Shown piece after piece: positions 27,401 to 40,419 of a stretch of 60,000 nucleotides of DNA. Under the pieces are notes generated by a model, which made no database searches, had not been told where the DNA came from, and saw only the letters and a list, made by a program, of their open reading frames with translations. The position numbers were made by a program, and so were the translations under genes. How positions within the stretch are numbered: the stretch's first letter is position 1; each line of letters opens with the position of its first letter. This DNA comes from Glandiceps talaboti (lineage: Eukaryota; Hemichordata; Enteropneusta; Spengelidae), in contig NC_135561.1 in the NCBI RefSeq assembly GCF_964340395.1, forward strand, positions 16,281,461-16,341,460, in the 5' to 3' direction.

Positions 27401-28446
27401 GGATGTTCATGTAGAAGGGGTTCTAGTCTTTCATTTTCGGAGAGGAGGTTTTGTTTTAGATGTTTCCGTTTTAAGGTGCATTGGAAGCTGTATTGTTTGC
27501 TTAGTTCTTTAATTTTATGTTTGCCAATATCCCACCAAGATTGAATAGATTTGAACCTATTTTTTTCATTTCTCCATTGTTCCCAAAATTGTTTGATAAG
27601 TTTGTAGTAGTCTTCGTCATCAAGTATGCTTGTATTGAGGCACCACACGGGGTTTTTGTTGCATACATGTTGTGGGGAGAGGTTGAGTGTAACTATACAG
27701 TGATCTGAGAAGTTGTTTGATGTAGCTATGGACACATTTTTTATTTTTGTTGTCAAGGCTTTGTTTATATAGAAGGTGTCGATTCGAGATTTGTGTTCCC
27801 CCCGCTTCCAAGTGTAGTTGCGTTTGTTTTTATGAAAGTGACGCCAGGCGTCGGACAATTTGAAGCGATGATTTATTGATGATAGCAAGTGTGATGATTT
27901 TAGGTGAGTTTCGGTTTCTGAGGTTCTGTCTAAGTCTGGTTTCAGAGTGCAATTAAAGTCTCCACCAATGATGATTGTGTCGTTTTCAATGCTACTAACG
28001 AGTTTTTTAAGGTGTGTGAAAAAGCGTAAACGTTCCTCTCCATCGTTTGGAGCGTAGACATTGATAAGATGATAGGTCTGATTATTGATGTTTAAGTGTA
28101 AATGTAGTAGGCGACCATCGATTACGTTATTACAAGCGATCAAATTGTACTGTTTATTTGGTGCTAGCATTATTGCCACACCAGCTGAGCTACTTGTTCC
28201 ATGTGAGAAGTAAATCGGTGCGCGCCAAACTAGTTGCCACTGAGCTTGATTTACTAAAGTTGAATGTGTTTCTTGAAGAAAGTAAAAGTCGACGTTGTTG
28301 TGATTTGATTTCAGGTGTGAGAAGATATTGTAGCGTTTCAGTGGGTCAAGACAGCCGTTAACATTCCATGTGATTGCAGATATAGAGCTCATCACGAGTA
28401 GTGTAACAGCTAGGTTAAGAAGTGTTCTATTGAGTTTGTGATCCAT
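24493..28446 (-). CDS. Tx1-like LINE ORF2: APE endonuclease and reverse transcriptase
   Basis: 1,317 residues. An AP-like endonuclease spans about residues 20-255: ITWNVNG, FLQETHS, NVYAPN, IIGGDFNC (about residue 163), SRIDTFYI, SDHCIVTL. A reverse transcriptase spans about 450-780: KSPGIDGIPGEFYKKFW, NWRPVSLLCADYKI, VIALDQEKAFDRVHH, GIRQGCALSGQLY, and the catalytic AYADD at about residue 712. The C-terminus has the LINE zinc motif CVFCN…LLHIFLEC (C-x2-C-x7-H-x4-C, about residue 1165). It nicks target DNA and copies the element RNA by target-primed reverse transcription. The start could also be the internal ATG of MSSISAITW. It lies 3 nt after the ORF1 stop (TAG TTA ATG), so reinitiation is a likely way to translate it. 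Confidence 0.93.
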   Translation of the reverse strand: MDHKLNRTLLNLAVTLLVMSSISAITWNVNGCLDPLKRYNIFSHLKSNHNNVDFYFLQETHSTLVNQAQWQLVWRAPIYFSHGTSSSAGVAIMLAPNKQYNLIACNNVIDGRLLHLHLNINNQTYHLINVYAPNDGEERLRFFTHLKKLVSSIENDTIIIGGDFNCTLKPDLDRTSETETHLKSSHLLSSINHRFKLSDAWRHFHKNKRNYTWKRGEHKSRIDTFYINKALTTKIKNVSIATSNNFSDHCIVTLNLSPQHVCNKNPVWCLNTSILDDEDYYKLIKQFWEQWRNEKNRFKSIQSWWDIGKHKIKELSKQYSFQCTLKRKHLKQNLLSENERLEPLLHEHPTLTEQFNQNKEILDGLAKIETNGAAIRSRQQHIYESDTNSNLFFNIEKHKGQRKTITQLKRQDESITENPKEIRQITRNFYEQLFLPETTSESAQKSILHNLPKLSHEKSEFCEEQISFDELTYALKHISTGKSPGIDGIPGEFYKKFWPILGHDLHEMFLASISDGILPISCRRAVITLLPKAGDNSLLKNWRPVSLLCADYKIFTKALSFRLRSALGDIIHIDQSYCVPGRQIYDNISLVRDCISHCNELNLPLGVIALDQEKAFDRVHHGYLFKALESFGFGKNFRNYIKLLYTNSESLVRVNNTITSPIQFLRGIRQGCALSGQLYTIAIEPLLNKIRTESNITGLKIPHSETGKINLSAYADDVDIFITRNDDFSKLQRCLLIYERASNARVNLAKSKGLWVGEWRKRTDHPLGINWNTIGLKFLGTYLGNTANHIQKNWEESIDKIKSKLTWWSRFAPAMSFHGRVTIINQLIATKLFHRIVCLSPPPATIQEIQRIFLDFFWQGRHWVSADLIYTPRQNGGHNLIHIPSRINAYRLQYIQRYLYSGLNHPVFTFTNYFFNRIHNLHYSEKLLAINIPQITQNIPNFYSDLLKTWTSTTIIRKDGPNTIETILAEPLFHNDLIKHSLHNEPLILKHFIDGGITRIGHLIDNVNKNWKTIDQLHKKISIHSTRILEQYINTLKSSIPAKWTEKIKMSFQQDVDLNVKQNVSPDYFEIVFDDPEQDILLNCPLYKTAKGSIYKCLIMINFYTKNRSRIDTVWRDILSIPKNVKPDFKSCYTNLTTKLEGDLQWRVLHGAYATGSFMHRLGITNTANCVFCNDKDDLLHIFLECPRLIPLFKLLRNIWHKLMGSEGKNIHWWFVLGPPFHKGRTDKNTHALLSYILTTAKTSIHISRRRVINEETKASNIDVNKLFKTRVKHRISNDYVYHKIYTSINTFETNWCINNAIVSIEDETLVFADIIK

Positions 28447-28449
28447 TAA

Positions 28450-30054
28450 CTATGGTTTGACTTGGGTTGACCGTTGAGTCTTTAAGAACATGTGAAGTTT
28501 TACAAGAACTCTTTGAACACGCATTTTTTGTTGATTGGAGAGGAGTGAAGATCGGCGTAAATTTTGAAATGATTTCGCAAGAAGTTTTGTATCTTCGCAG
28601 TATTCTTGGCATCTTTCTATAACTTTTTTGGACCCTTTTATTTCCTCAAGAAATTCTACAAGGGCGGTTGGTTTTATTAGTTTGTACTCTGATATTTCTG
28701 ATAAGTCTGACAGCTCTGATGCTATTGATTCGCTGTCTTGATCATCAGAATTGTAGCTTAGAATTTCAAACGAATTTTGTGTTTGCACTTGAATGTCTTC
28801 CATTGAAGTTTGCGTATCAAAGAAAATGTCTTGCGACGAGCCTAGTTTCGAGAAAGGCGTCTCGGAAATAACAAGGGAGAGAGGGGAGGCAGAGGAGGAG
28901 GAAGAGGATGAAGGGAAGTCAAAGGAGACTTTAGGTATAGAAGAGAGGGATGGGGAAGGAGGGGTTCGTACCCTCTCTTCGTCGTTGTTGTCTTTGGGAT
29001 CTTGTATATTGTCTGTTTGTTCGTTAGAATGTTTTGTGCTGTTCGTAACAATGTCTTCATTTCGACTTACAGAAAGATCGTTATTTTCATTTGTTTTGTC
29101 GTTGTTTCGTTGAATTGTGTCCACGTCCTCTGTCGTTGTTGGTTCACTGTGTTGTCTGACTCGTTTTCTTTTGGTTGTGGTATTGGTGTGCGATGTAGCA
29201 TTTGTTTGTAATTCAGAATTTACAGATGTGCTATTTTCATTTACATAACCATTTGGCTTAGGTATTTCAGTGACACCTTGCATTGCTTCGGTGTCATCGG
29301 TATTTGCATTTTCATTGTTGTTTCTTGTTGATTCGTTTGTTTTATCTGGGACTGTTTTATCGTTATTTGCATGTTCAAGTTCAGCATCTATTGATTCATT
29401 AACAAGTTGCATGTTTTCTGTTACAGTATCTTTATCAGTATTATCGTTATTTTCTTTATTTGACGAATTTGTTTTGTATGGACAATTTTTTCGTATGTGA
29501 CCTTTGTTGCCGCACCCAAAGCACCGTAATTCGTCCATGGATACGTAAATAGGGTATACTCGTTCTTCATATTTTACATGTATAACTCCGTTAATGGGGA
29601 CATCATTATTCAATAAAATGTAGACTTGTCGTCTAAACGACATGACATGTTTGAGGGAAGCATCTTTACACCCTAGAGGAATGGCTTTAGTTTCACCGAC
29701 AACTCTGCCAAACCTTCTCAATTCCTGTTCTATATTTTCGTTTGGTATAAATGGGGGTACATTTGAAAGAACGAGTTTCACTGCCGGTTTTATCATGTGT
29801 TCCACCTCGACCATTTCGTCGTCAATGGCGAAACTGCTTGAGACCATTTGTTCAACATCCTCTAGTTTTGAAAGAAAAACTACTACGGCCTTGTTCATTC
29901 TAGAGGCAGCAGCAATGTTTCCACCACCTATGATACTTGCTACTTCATGAACATAGCGTTCAACGGGTATACCATCAATGTTACTGCATCGTATTGCATG
30001 TTTTCGGGTCAAGCCACGGAACCGGGGGTTTCCGCAGGTGGCCATCTTGTCCAC
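28450..30054 (-). CDS. Tx1-like LINE ORF1: CCHC RNA-binding protein
   Basis: 534 residues. The N-terminal half (about 1-170) looks like the RRM-like plus linker region of Tx1 ORF1, with KLVLSNVPPFIPNENIEQEL and RFGRVVGETKAIPLG. A CCHC zinc knuckle follows, CFGCGNKGHIRKNC (about 178-191). The C-terminal half is Asn/Thr/Ser-rich, includes a serine run, and ends in a helical Lys/Arg-rich tail. ORF1 proteins package element RNA. It is complete, with no internal stop. Confidence 0.88.
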   Translation of the reverse strand: MDKMATCGNPRFRGLTRKHAIRCSNIDGIPVERYVHEVASIIGGGNIAAASRMNKAVVVFLSKLEDVEQMVSSSFAIDDEMVEVEHMIKPAVKLVLSNVPPFIPNENIEQELRRFGRVVGETKAIPLGCKDASLKHVMSFRRQVYILLNNDVPINGVIHVKYEERVYPIYVSMDELRCFGCGNKGHIRKNCPYKTNSSNKENNDNTDKDTVTENMQLVNESIDAELEHANNDKTVPDKTNESTRNNNENANTDDTEAMQGVTEIPKPNGYVNENSTSVNSELQTNATSHTNTTTKRKRVRQHSEPTTTEDVDTIQRNNDKTNENNDLSVSRNEDIVTNSTKHSNEQTDNIQDPKDNNDEERVRTPPSPSLSSIPKVSFDFPSSSSSSSASPLSLVISETPFSKLGSSQDIFFDTQTSMEDIQVQTQNSFEILSYNSDDQDSESIASELSDLSEISEYKLIKPTALVEFLEEIKGSKKVIERCQEYCEDTKLLAKSFQNLRRSSLLSNQQKMRVQRVLVKLHMFLKTQRSTQVKP

Positions 30055-30140
30055 CTACGGGTTCCGGCCGTGGCAGGGAACGAAACGAGAACTGACAAAA
30101 TACACTGTAGCGACCACAGAACGAGATTAAAACTTAGCTG

Positions 30141-30261
30141 AGTGGCGTTACAGCAATGTACTCACGACAGCTTGTGTCTCTCTGTAAAACTTACGGCTTC
30201 TTAAAAGGCGTAAACCAGAGCACTTGCGGAGCGTCACCAACACACGTCCTTCCAATATGGC

Positions 30262-30293
<32 letters not shown>

Positions 30294-30698
30294 GTGGTGG
30301 TGGCTTAGTGGGGGTAGAGGAGGGTAACATGTTGCTACTTTGTTTGGGTAGGACTTTTGTATGTATTGTCGATGTTGAGAGAACGACACTTGAGTCATTC
30401 GTTCATGTCAGTAGACACACTATTACACGTGCGTGGCTAGTCTTGTGTTCATATTGAATTGAAATCTCTTCATGGCTCCAGGAGAAAGCACGCGTTACGT
30501 TACCATGATGATTTAATCGAGATTTGACTGCCGAGATTGGAAACAGTGTACTAGTTTCGAGTGACATCTTGAAGTGCACTACTTTCATTCTGAAAAATAA
30601 AATTGTTTGTGTGGACGTCTTATCGATACAAAATCACGACCACTCTATCGACCTCGACCTGCATCTGTAACAAATAGATGGTGACCTCTACTGTTTAG
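30141..30698. other. flank of LINE with GATG tract; possible first exon
   Basis: It contains GAT repeats (30263-30290) after ATG GCG at 30260, which would encode MADDDD… then a Gly run, with a possible donor GTAACA at about 30326. A gene start of this kind is common, but no downstream exon matches, so it stays unassigned. Confidence 0.25.
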
Positions 30699-30808
30699 GT
30701 AACCCCCTTAAATGTTACTCTCTCTCTCTCTCTCTCCACTCTCTCTCTCCACTCTGTACACGGGATCGACTTGGACTTTTAGGGAATTAGCTCAGACTAC
30801 ACACAATG
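30699..30808. repeat. direct repeat, copy 1
   Basis: A CTCT-rich 5' part is followed by a unique 55-nt block (GTACACGGGATCGACTTGG … CAGACTACACACAATG). The same block is repeated at 31260-31358. Copy 1 has a longer CT tract. Confidence 0.92.
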
Positions 30809-31259
30809 AAAAGTCTTGAACATGTACTACACATGCGAATTGCTTCGGTCTGCCTCAGCTTCCGATACGCGATATCTCCAATGGTAATCGCCTGTCAGCT
30901 GTTCGGTCCCGTTGAAGATTTCACTGCTACAACGTTTGTCAAAGTCTCTATCGCTGTCTACTTATTCACAATTCCACGCTTTGAAACACAATCCCGCCTT
31001 CTGAGATGTCTTAGTCCATCACTGCAATATTTACGAGTTCTAGTTCGAGTTGAATTCCCACCATTGCAACATAATCATTAAAAGTATCCTTTCGAAAAGT
31101 TATCGAGTCATCGATTTCTCACTCACCCAGTGGCGTTGTTTTTTCTTCTTCTCAAAGGTTGTCAATTATTCTTCATAAAGTTTAAATTTGTCTCATTACG
31201 CACACAGTGGTCCTTCTAGTCCAAGGCCGGTTTTTCCAGCAATGTAACAAATTATATGG

Positions 31260-31358
31260 GTAACCTCTAATGTTACTCTCTCTCTCCACTCTCTCTCTCC
31301 ACTCTGTACACGGGATCGACTTGGACTTTTAGGGAATTAGCTCAGACTACACACAATG
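31260..31358. repeat. direct repeat, copy 2
   Basis: Identical to copy 1 except for CT-tract length and a few bases at the left end. The copies are about 550 bp apart and both end in ACACACAATG. This fits a segmental tandem duplication or the short terminal repeats of a miniature (TRIM-like) element. Confidence 0.92.
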
Positions 31359-35116
<3,758 letters not shown>

Positions 35117-35331
35117 CTACCCCTTGAGAGCTTTGAGGGCATTTCTCTGCTTTGAAATCTCTGTGTTCAGCATCTGCATCTTGGTGGTAAACAGCGAGTC
35201 ATCGTTTAGTGAATTCCACAAATCGAAGTAAAGCATGTCAGCTATGTCCAAGCCAAGCCAACCTCTTGGAAGTTCAGCCTCTGCCTTGATAGGTATGATT
35301 GGTTTACGTAAACGTCTGGCATACCCGGCTT
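35117..35331 (-). CDS. exon 13 (terminal) of ARM-TIR gene: end of TIR domain
   Basis: Acceptor TGTAG, phase 1, ends at TAG (35117-35119). It encodes the glutamate completed by G|AA, then [34 protein letters not shown] and a short basic tail. It is too short and out of frame to be seen as a gene by itself; splice phase and TIR content support it. Confidence 0.82.
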
Positions 35332-38300
35332 CTACAGAGAGAAGAAATGAATAACATCAGGTAATATGAGGGGGAATAATAGAGTGACTGACACACTTTT
35401 CAGCAATAATAGTTGCTGAACAATTATGTAAATAATGTACTCTGCTTTGAATTAGTTATGTAATATTCATATATTGGTTAAACGTAATCCTTGCAGCTTT
35501 GAATTCTGATTGGCTCATTGGAATGAAAATTACAAACACTTCATGTGTGTGTGTGTGTGTGTGTGGGGGGTGTGATGATGATGGGCGTGGTGTTGTGTGT
35601 GAAACTACGACTAAGACAGTACAGTTGGCAAGGTCTAAGCACAAATGTAATTCTTTTCAAAGCTTGGTGACATACCTGATCGACAGTTAGCACTCTCCTT
35701 GTATCTCTCAGATACCACCATCAGAATAACCTCTGATGTTTCCACAGCATCTGCCATGGAATCCGAAAGTTTTCCTGTCATACGCTGTTCGTCATACCAT
35801 ATTTTATAGCCAAGGTCTTTCAGTTTGTCATAGATCTTGGTCACCAGCTTTTTCTCATTCCAGCAGTAGCTTATCATCATATGAAATTTACAGTTTGCTA
35901 GTAGCTCACCATCTGGACCCCTCAGGGTCTTCAAAACTAGAAGAACAAAGTAAATCAACATAATGAACTTTTGAGATGTATACACAGAACCCTACACTAA
36001 ATTTTGAAATCCAGTCTGGTCGTTCTACGTCACGACAACGCGCGTCTACGTCACTGGTTCTGCTGTGTTCGAAATATGAGTAAAAAAGTTCAACATTATG
36101 TTTGTTGATTTGTCTTTAATATTACTGGCACTGGTATAATTATGTTTTAATATTCCCCAATGTTTATCTTCATTCAGCCGGAAGATACTCCTGGCTTTAG
36201 AGTTGTCACTACTTGTCTATCGACTCATAGTGACAACGACCCCTTAGGTCACTTGTATTTTCTTGGATGAACGTAGAAATATATTGGGGAATAACATCTA
36301 CTTGTCGATCATTTTGTCACGTCATTCCTAGCTTGACGCTACAACTTACCACTTGGTTGAGCCTTCTGATCTCCGTTCTGTCTCATATTGTCCATCTTAA
36401 ACTGGAAGAGTGCATCATTAGCAGTATTTCTAATTGTCTCGTTATTGTTGTCTTCTTTCAAGCCTTCTAAAACTTCCATGAATTTGCCGTCATTTGCCAT
36501 CTCCTTTAGGACATCAGGGTGAAAGGCAAGTTGATGCGCAATCTTAATGCCTTCTAATTTCTCATCGTTATTCCCTGTCTTCATCAATATGTGAACTAGA
36601 GGAATAGCACCTTCATAGGCTAGTATCACTTTGTTGCACTCATTGACACTCAAACGATGGAGACCTTTGGCTAACTCCAAGGTAGAAAAAGACATCTTCT
36701 GGACACTGTTAGAGGCTTTCTCCTGCATAGCTATAACCAGCTCTTCTATGATGAACCTAACACTCTGCCGTGCCTCAGCACCTAGTCTCGTTGGGCTGCT
36801 GTCACTATTGTCACTTAGATGTGCTCTTAGCAAAACCAGTCCTGTCTGTATGGTGACATCATTTTCTGTGTCAAGTTTATTCAACTTTTCCAATACCTCC
36901 CCCTTGTCGAAATGATTATGATTATCTGGCTCCCGTATGCAATTATCAAGCGTTCTCACAATACATTGCAAAAGCAGCATTTGGTTCTCCATCCTCTGTA
37001 GAGAAAACCATAATAATTAATCAAACAAGAACAGTCAGTTAATGCATTACAAGAAAACTATACCGAGAATAAAACAGCCAATCAGCTAATAAACAGAATT
37101 GGGCCAGGTAATTGCTGGTATATAATAATATGCTGTAGGGACTGATTCAACAATGTGAAATGTTGATGGGGTGAGAACAGACTCTCTCACAAATACACCC
37201 AAGGGTCATTTTATAATTACACGAGCATATTATTACATCCCAACAATCTCCCAAAGGCTGTCATATTCAGAATCGAATCCCATATGTTCAAGCCATTGGG
37301 TAGTCAATACATTCTGATGTTGCCTTTGTTGGTATGGTATGTGTTATTGTTTGAATTCAATGTCACACTCACCATTACATCTTGAATTCTATCCACAAGA
37401 GCTGATACTCCACCATTCTGAGAGAATTCAAAGGAAAAACCCTTACTGCTGTCGCAATAATTAGCCATATTTGCGGCCATGTAAATAACTGCATTTAGTC
37501 CAGGTGAGTCCTTTTGCAAGGAACCATCCTCGAGTAAGGACTTAAAACCATTTATCATCTTTCTTGGAAGTGCTATTTCCGAGAGCAAGTTTCCAATCTT
37601 TTTCTGAATCAGATCTGTTGATAAATCTGATATGTAGAGGTAGTACAGGAAGGCTTGTAATATGTGACAGTGTTCACCTGATAGTGACATGCCAAGGAAG
37701 TGATCATCATCATCATTGCCGCGAAGTTTTTCCAGTAGGTGTTCACTCTTCTTATGATCATGATGGTAGATATACACCAAGGTGAGCCATGCGTATTGCT
37801 TAGCCGGGTCGTCTGGTGACATGTTACGCAGGTTGTCTTTTATCTGCGAAAGAATGACCCCTTCAAAGTCGAACTCTTTGTAGAAATTGCTACAGTTCTT
37901 CTTGAATGTCGAACAGTGATAAAGTAACTGCATAGCTTCACGGTGGCAGTCAGCCATCTAAACATTTAAAATAATAAAGTGTGACATCAATCCAAATATA
38001 TCACATTCAAGCGGTTCTCTCTGGATAAGGCCCTGCCATGTTACATAATTAATAAGACAATAAATGTATCTTGTGTGAATACATAAGAGGTACGTGGATG
38101 AACGATTTGGGGTGATTTTCTAAGGTATAAAAGGGTGGGGGCAAATTGGTTGATGCTTTAAACAATTATGTCTAGTCAGTTATGTTGGAACAATTGTTTT
38201 GAGCACTAAGTTGTGCAAACTTTCTGAAAATTATGCAGTAAACTGTGATAACAGTTCTTTTGCCCCTGTCAGCGAAGTATAGTTTTACAACAAAACACAC

Positions 38301-40234
38301 TTGATTTATAGCATTCTCGAAACAATGATACTACTTTGTTATTCATCATGTTGTTAGGAACAGGTCTTTGATAGGATTATTTAATGAATTGCTAAAATAA
38401 GAACGACTTCTTTTGATTTAATACATACATACATAATACATCTTCTGTAATATTATGTCGTGAAGATTTGCCTTTCAAGGTTGTTAATAGTAAATTGATG
38501 ACTCCAGTCTTGAAGAGTTGGTCTGAAAACGTCTCACTGCTACTGGCAGCAGTCTGGAGAGCTTTGACGACTTTGCAGAACTCTCCGGGGTCTCCAGGCA
38601 CGTCAGATGAAGTTGAGTTTGAGCAGGCCAGGTTGAAATGTTCCAACTTTTCTTTAATTATCTCCAGCGTTACCTTGTCGGAAAGGAAATCTCCGACAGC
38701 TTTTCTGTCTTCTGCTCTGTGCTTCACCGAATCCAACACAGTAAAGATGAAATCCAAATCTTTGAAAGGGTTATACTTCTTTTCCAGCTTCTCCTTGAAA
38801 AAAGATGACATCTCCTTCTTGTCGCTCATAAGTGAGAAGAATTTAAAGATCGGTACCTTCCTATCTTTGGATTGCTTTTTATCTTCGAGTTGACAGCAAA
38901 CTTCCCAGTATTCAAAGATACCATCATAGAATCTCTTGAATTTCTCATGTGGTTGTAGAAAAGAGTCTTTGCTGCTGATACGGGCAATGTTACAGAGAAT
39001 ACCGAGGCATATGTCAAATAATTCATGGACGTCTTTGTTCTAGAGAAATGAAAAGGAACAATACCTTGTTGTTAATTAAAGTTTTACTGACAGTTGAAGA
39101 ATATACTATGTTTTCACCAAAAACAAAATGTACCCAGAAATAAAGTTTAGTAACTGATTATATTTGCTGGCCACTGGCCCTTATCTACATTGCAGTATGT
39201 ATTATGTTGTAGAAACTTCTCTTTCGTAATAAATCACATACTGCTGTGATTATTTCTGTACGATCAAAAATATGTATTTGGCTAAAACGTAGAGTGGGGA
39301 TTCACACTTACGTAAAACACTCTTTAAAAGAAAGGGTATTTGCAAAACTATACCTTGGGTTGTGAGTTAGCATCCGCCTCCTCAGTATGCTGTTTTGAAC
39401 TCGAAGAGCTCTGGTTAGGTTTTCCGTTTTCTTGCATTTTAAGCTGCTTCAAAAGTGTGCCCGAATGTAGTATAGAACTTATTTCAGTATCAAGTCCATG
39501 TTCTGACACTTTCTTCGCGAAACCCTTGTTTTGGTCACTTAATGTCCTGATAAAGGACAAGCGTTTTTTGAAGTAGTTCCAGAATGGTTCCTGACTGACA
39601 CTTTTGCTGTTTTTGCATCTCATCAACTTCTTCTTTATATCCTCAGCGACGTATCCAATGTAGTTGCTATTTGTAATTGCAGAGCATAGCCTTTCCCTGA
39701 CATCTGTATTTGCAACTGTGGCATCAAGTATATCTTCTTCGACAGTGTCGATAGTCAGCTCCTTCTCATCAACCATGAACAAGTGAGAGATGAGCGCCTT
39801 CGATGATATTTTGCTATTCCCCACCTTCTTAAACCATCCAACTGTGCTATTTATTGGGTGACCACTGCAAAATACCTCGCTTCCTCTCAATCTTGTTATT
39901 GAACACAATATATCAAGGGATAGACTCACTATTTCTTGGACCTGAAATGTCAAGACCAAGACCCACGTGTATAGATATTGTAGGTATTCTAACATACCAT
40001 ACATACAGATGAACTCATCAAAACTTCTTATAAGTCTAATTATACCAATTTTGAATTACTCAATAAATCGGAATTTATATTTTAACATCAATGTCAGAAT
40101 TCAGAATTATCATAATTTGAGAATTCAGGGCTGGCTCTATTGTATCAATGTTTTTATTCACTGATAATAGCAATCCCACCTTCATATACAATATATACAG
40201 GACCAGAGTTTTCCTACAGATACTTATGTGCCTG

Positions 40235-40273
<39 letters not shown>

Positions 40274-40378
40274 ACACACATACATACATACATACATACA
40301 TACATACATACATACATACATACATACATACATACATACACACACACATACATACACACACACATACATACATACATA

Positions 40379-40419
<41 letters not shown>

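Larger units (their letters stand above)
24012..30140 (-). mobile_element. Tx1-clade (L1 group) non-LTR retrotransposon, full length
   Basis: The element reads right to left: a short 5' region, ORF1 (30054-28450), a 3-nt spacer, ORF2 (28446-24493), and a 3' region of about 480 bp ending at a TA tract. Both frames are open with no stop or frameshift, which suggests a recent, possibly active copy. The APE endonuclease plus RT layout and a CCHC ORF1 resembling Tx1 ORF1 (from which the host gene ZCCHC3 descends) place it in the Tx1 clade; this is my reading, not a database match. The 5' boundary is approximate and no target duplication was found. Confidence 0.8.

Noticed and set aside
30260-30330. 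MADDDD… as first exon of a plus-strand gene
   Set aside because: Plausible in form but made by a GAT repeat, and no downstream exon fits; left as an unassigned note.
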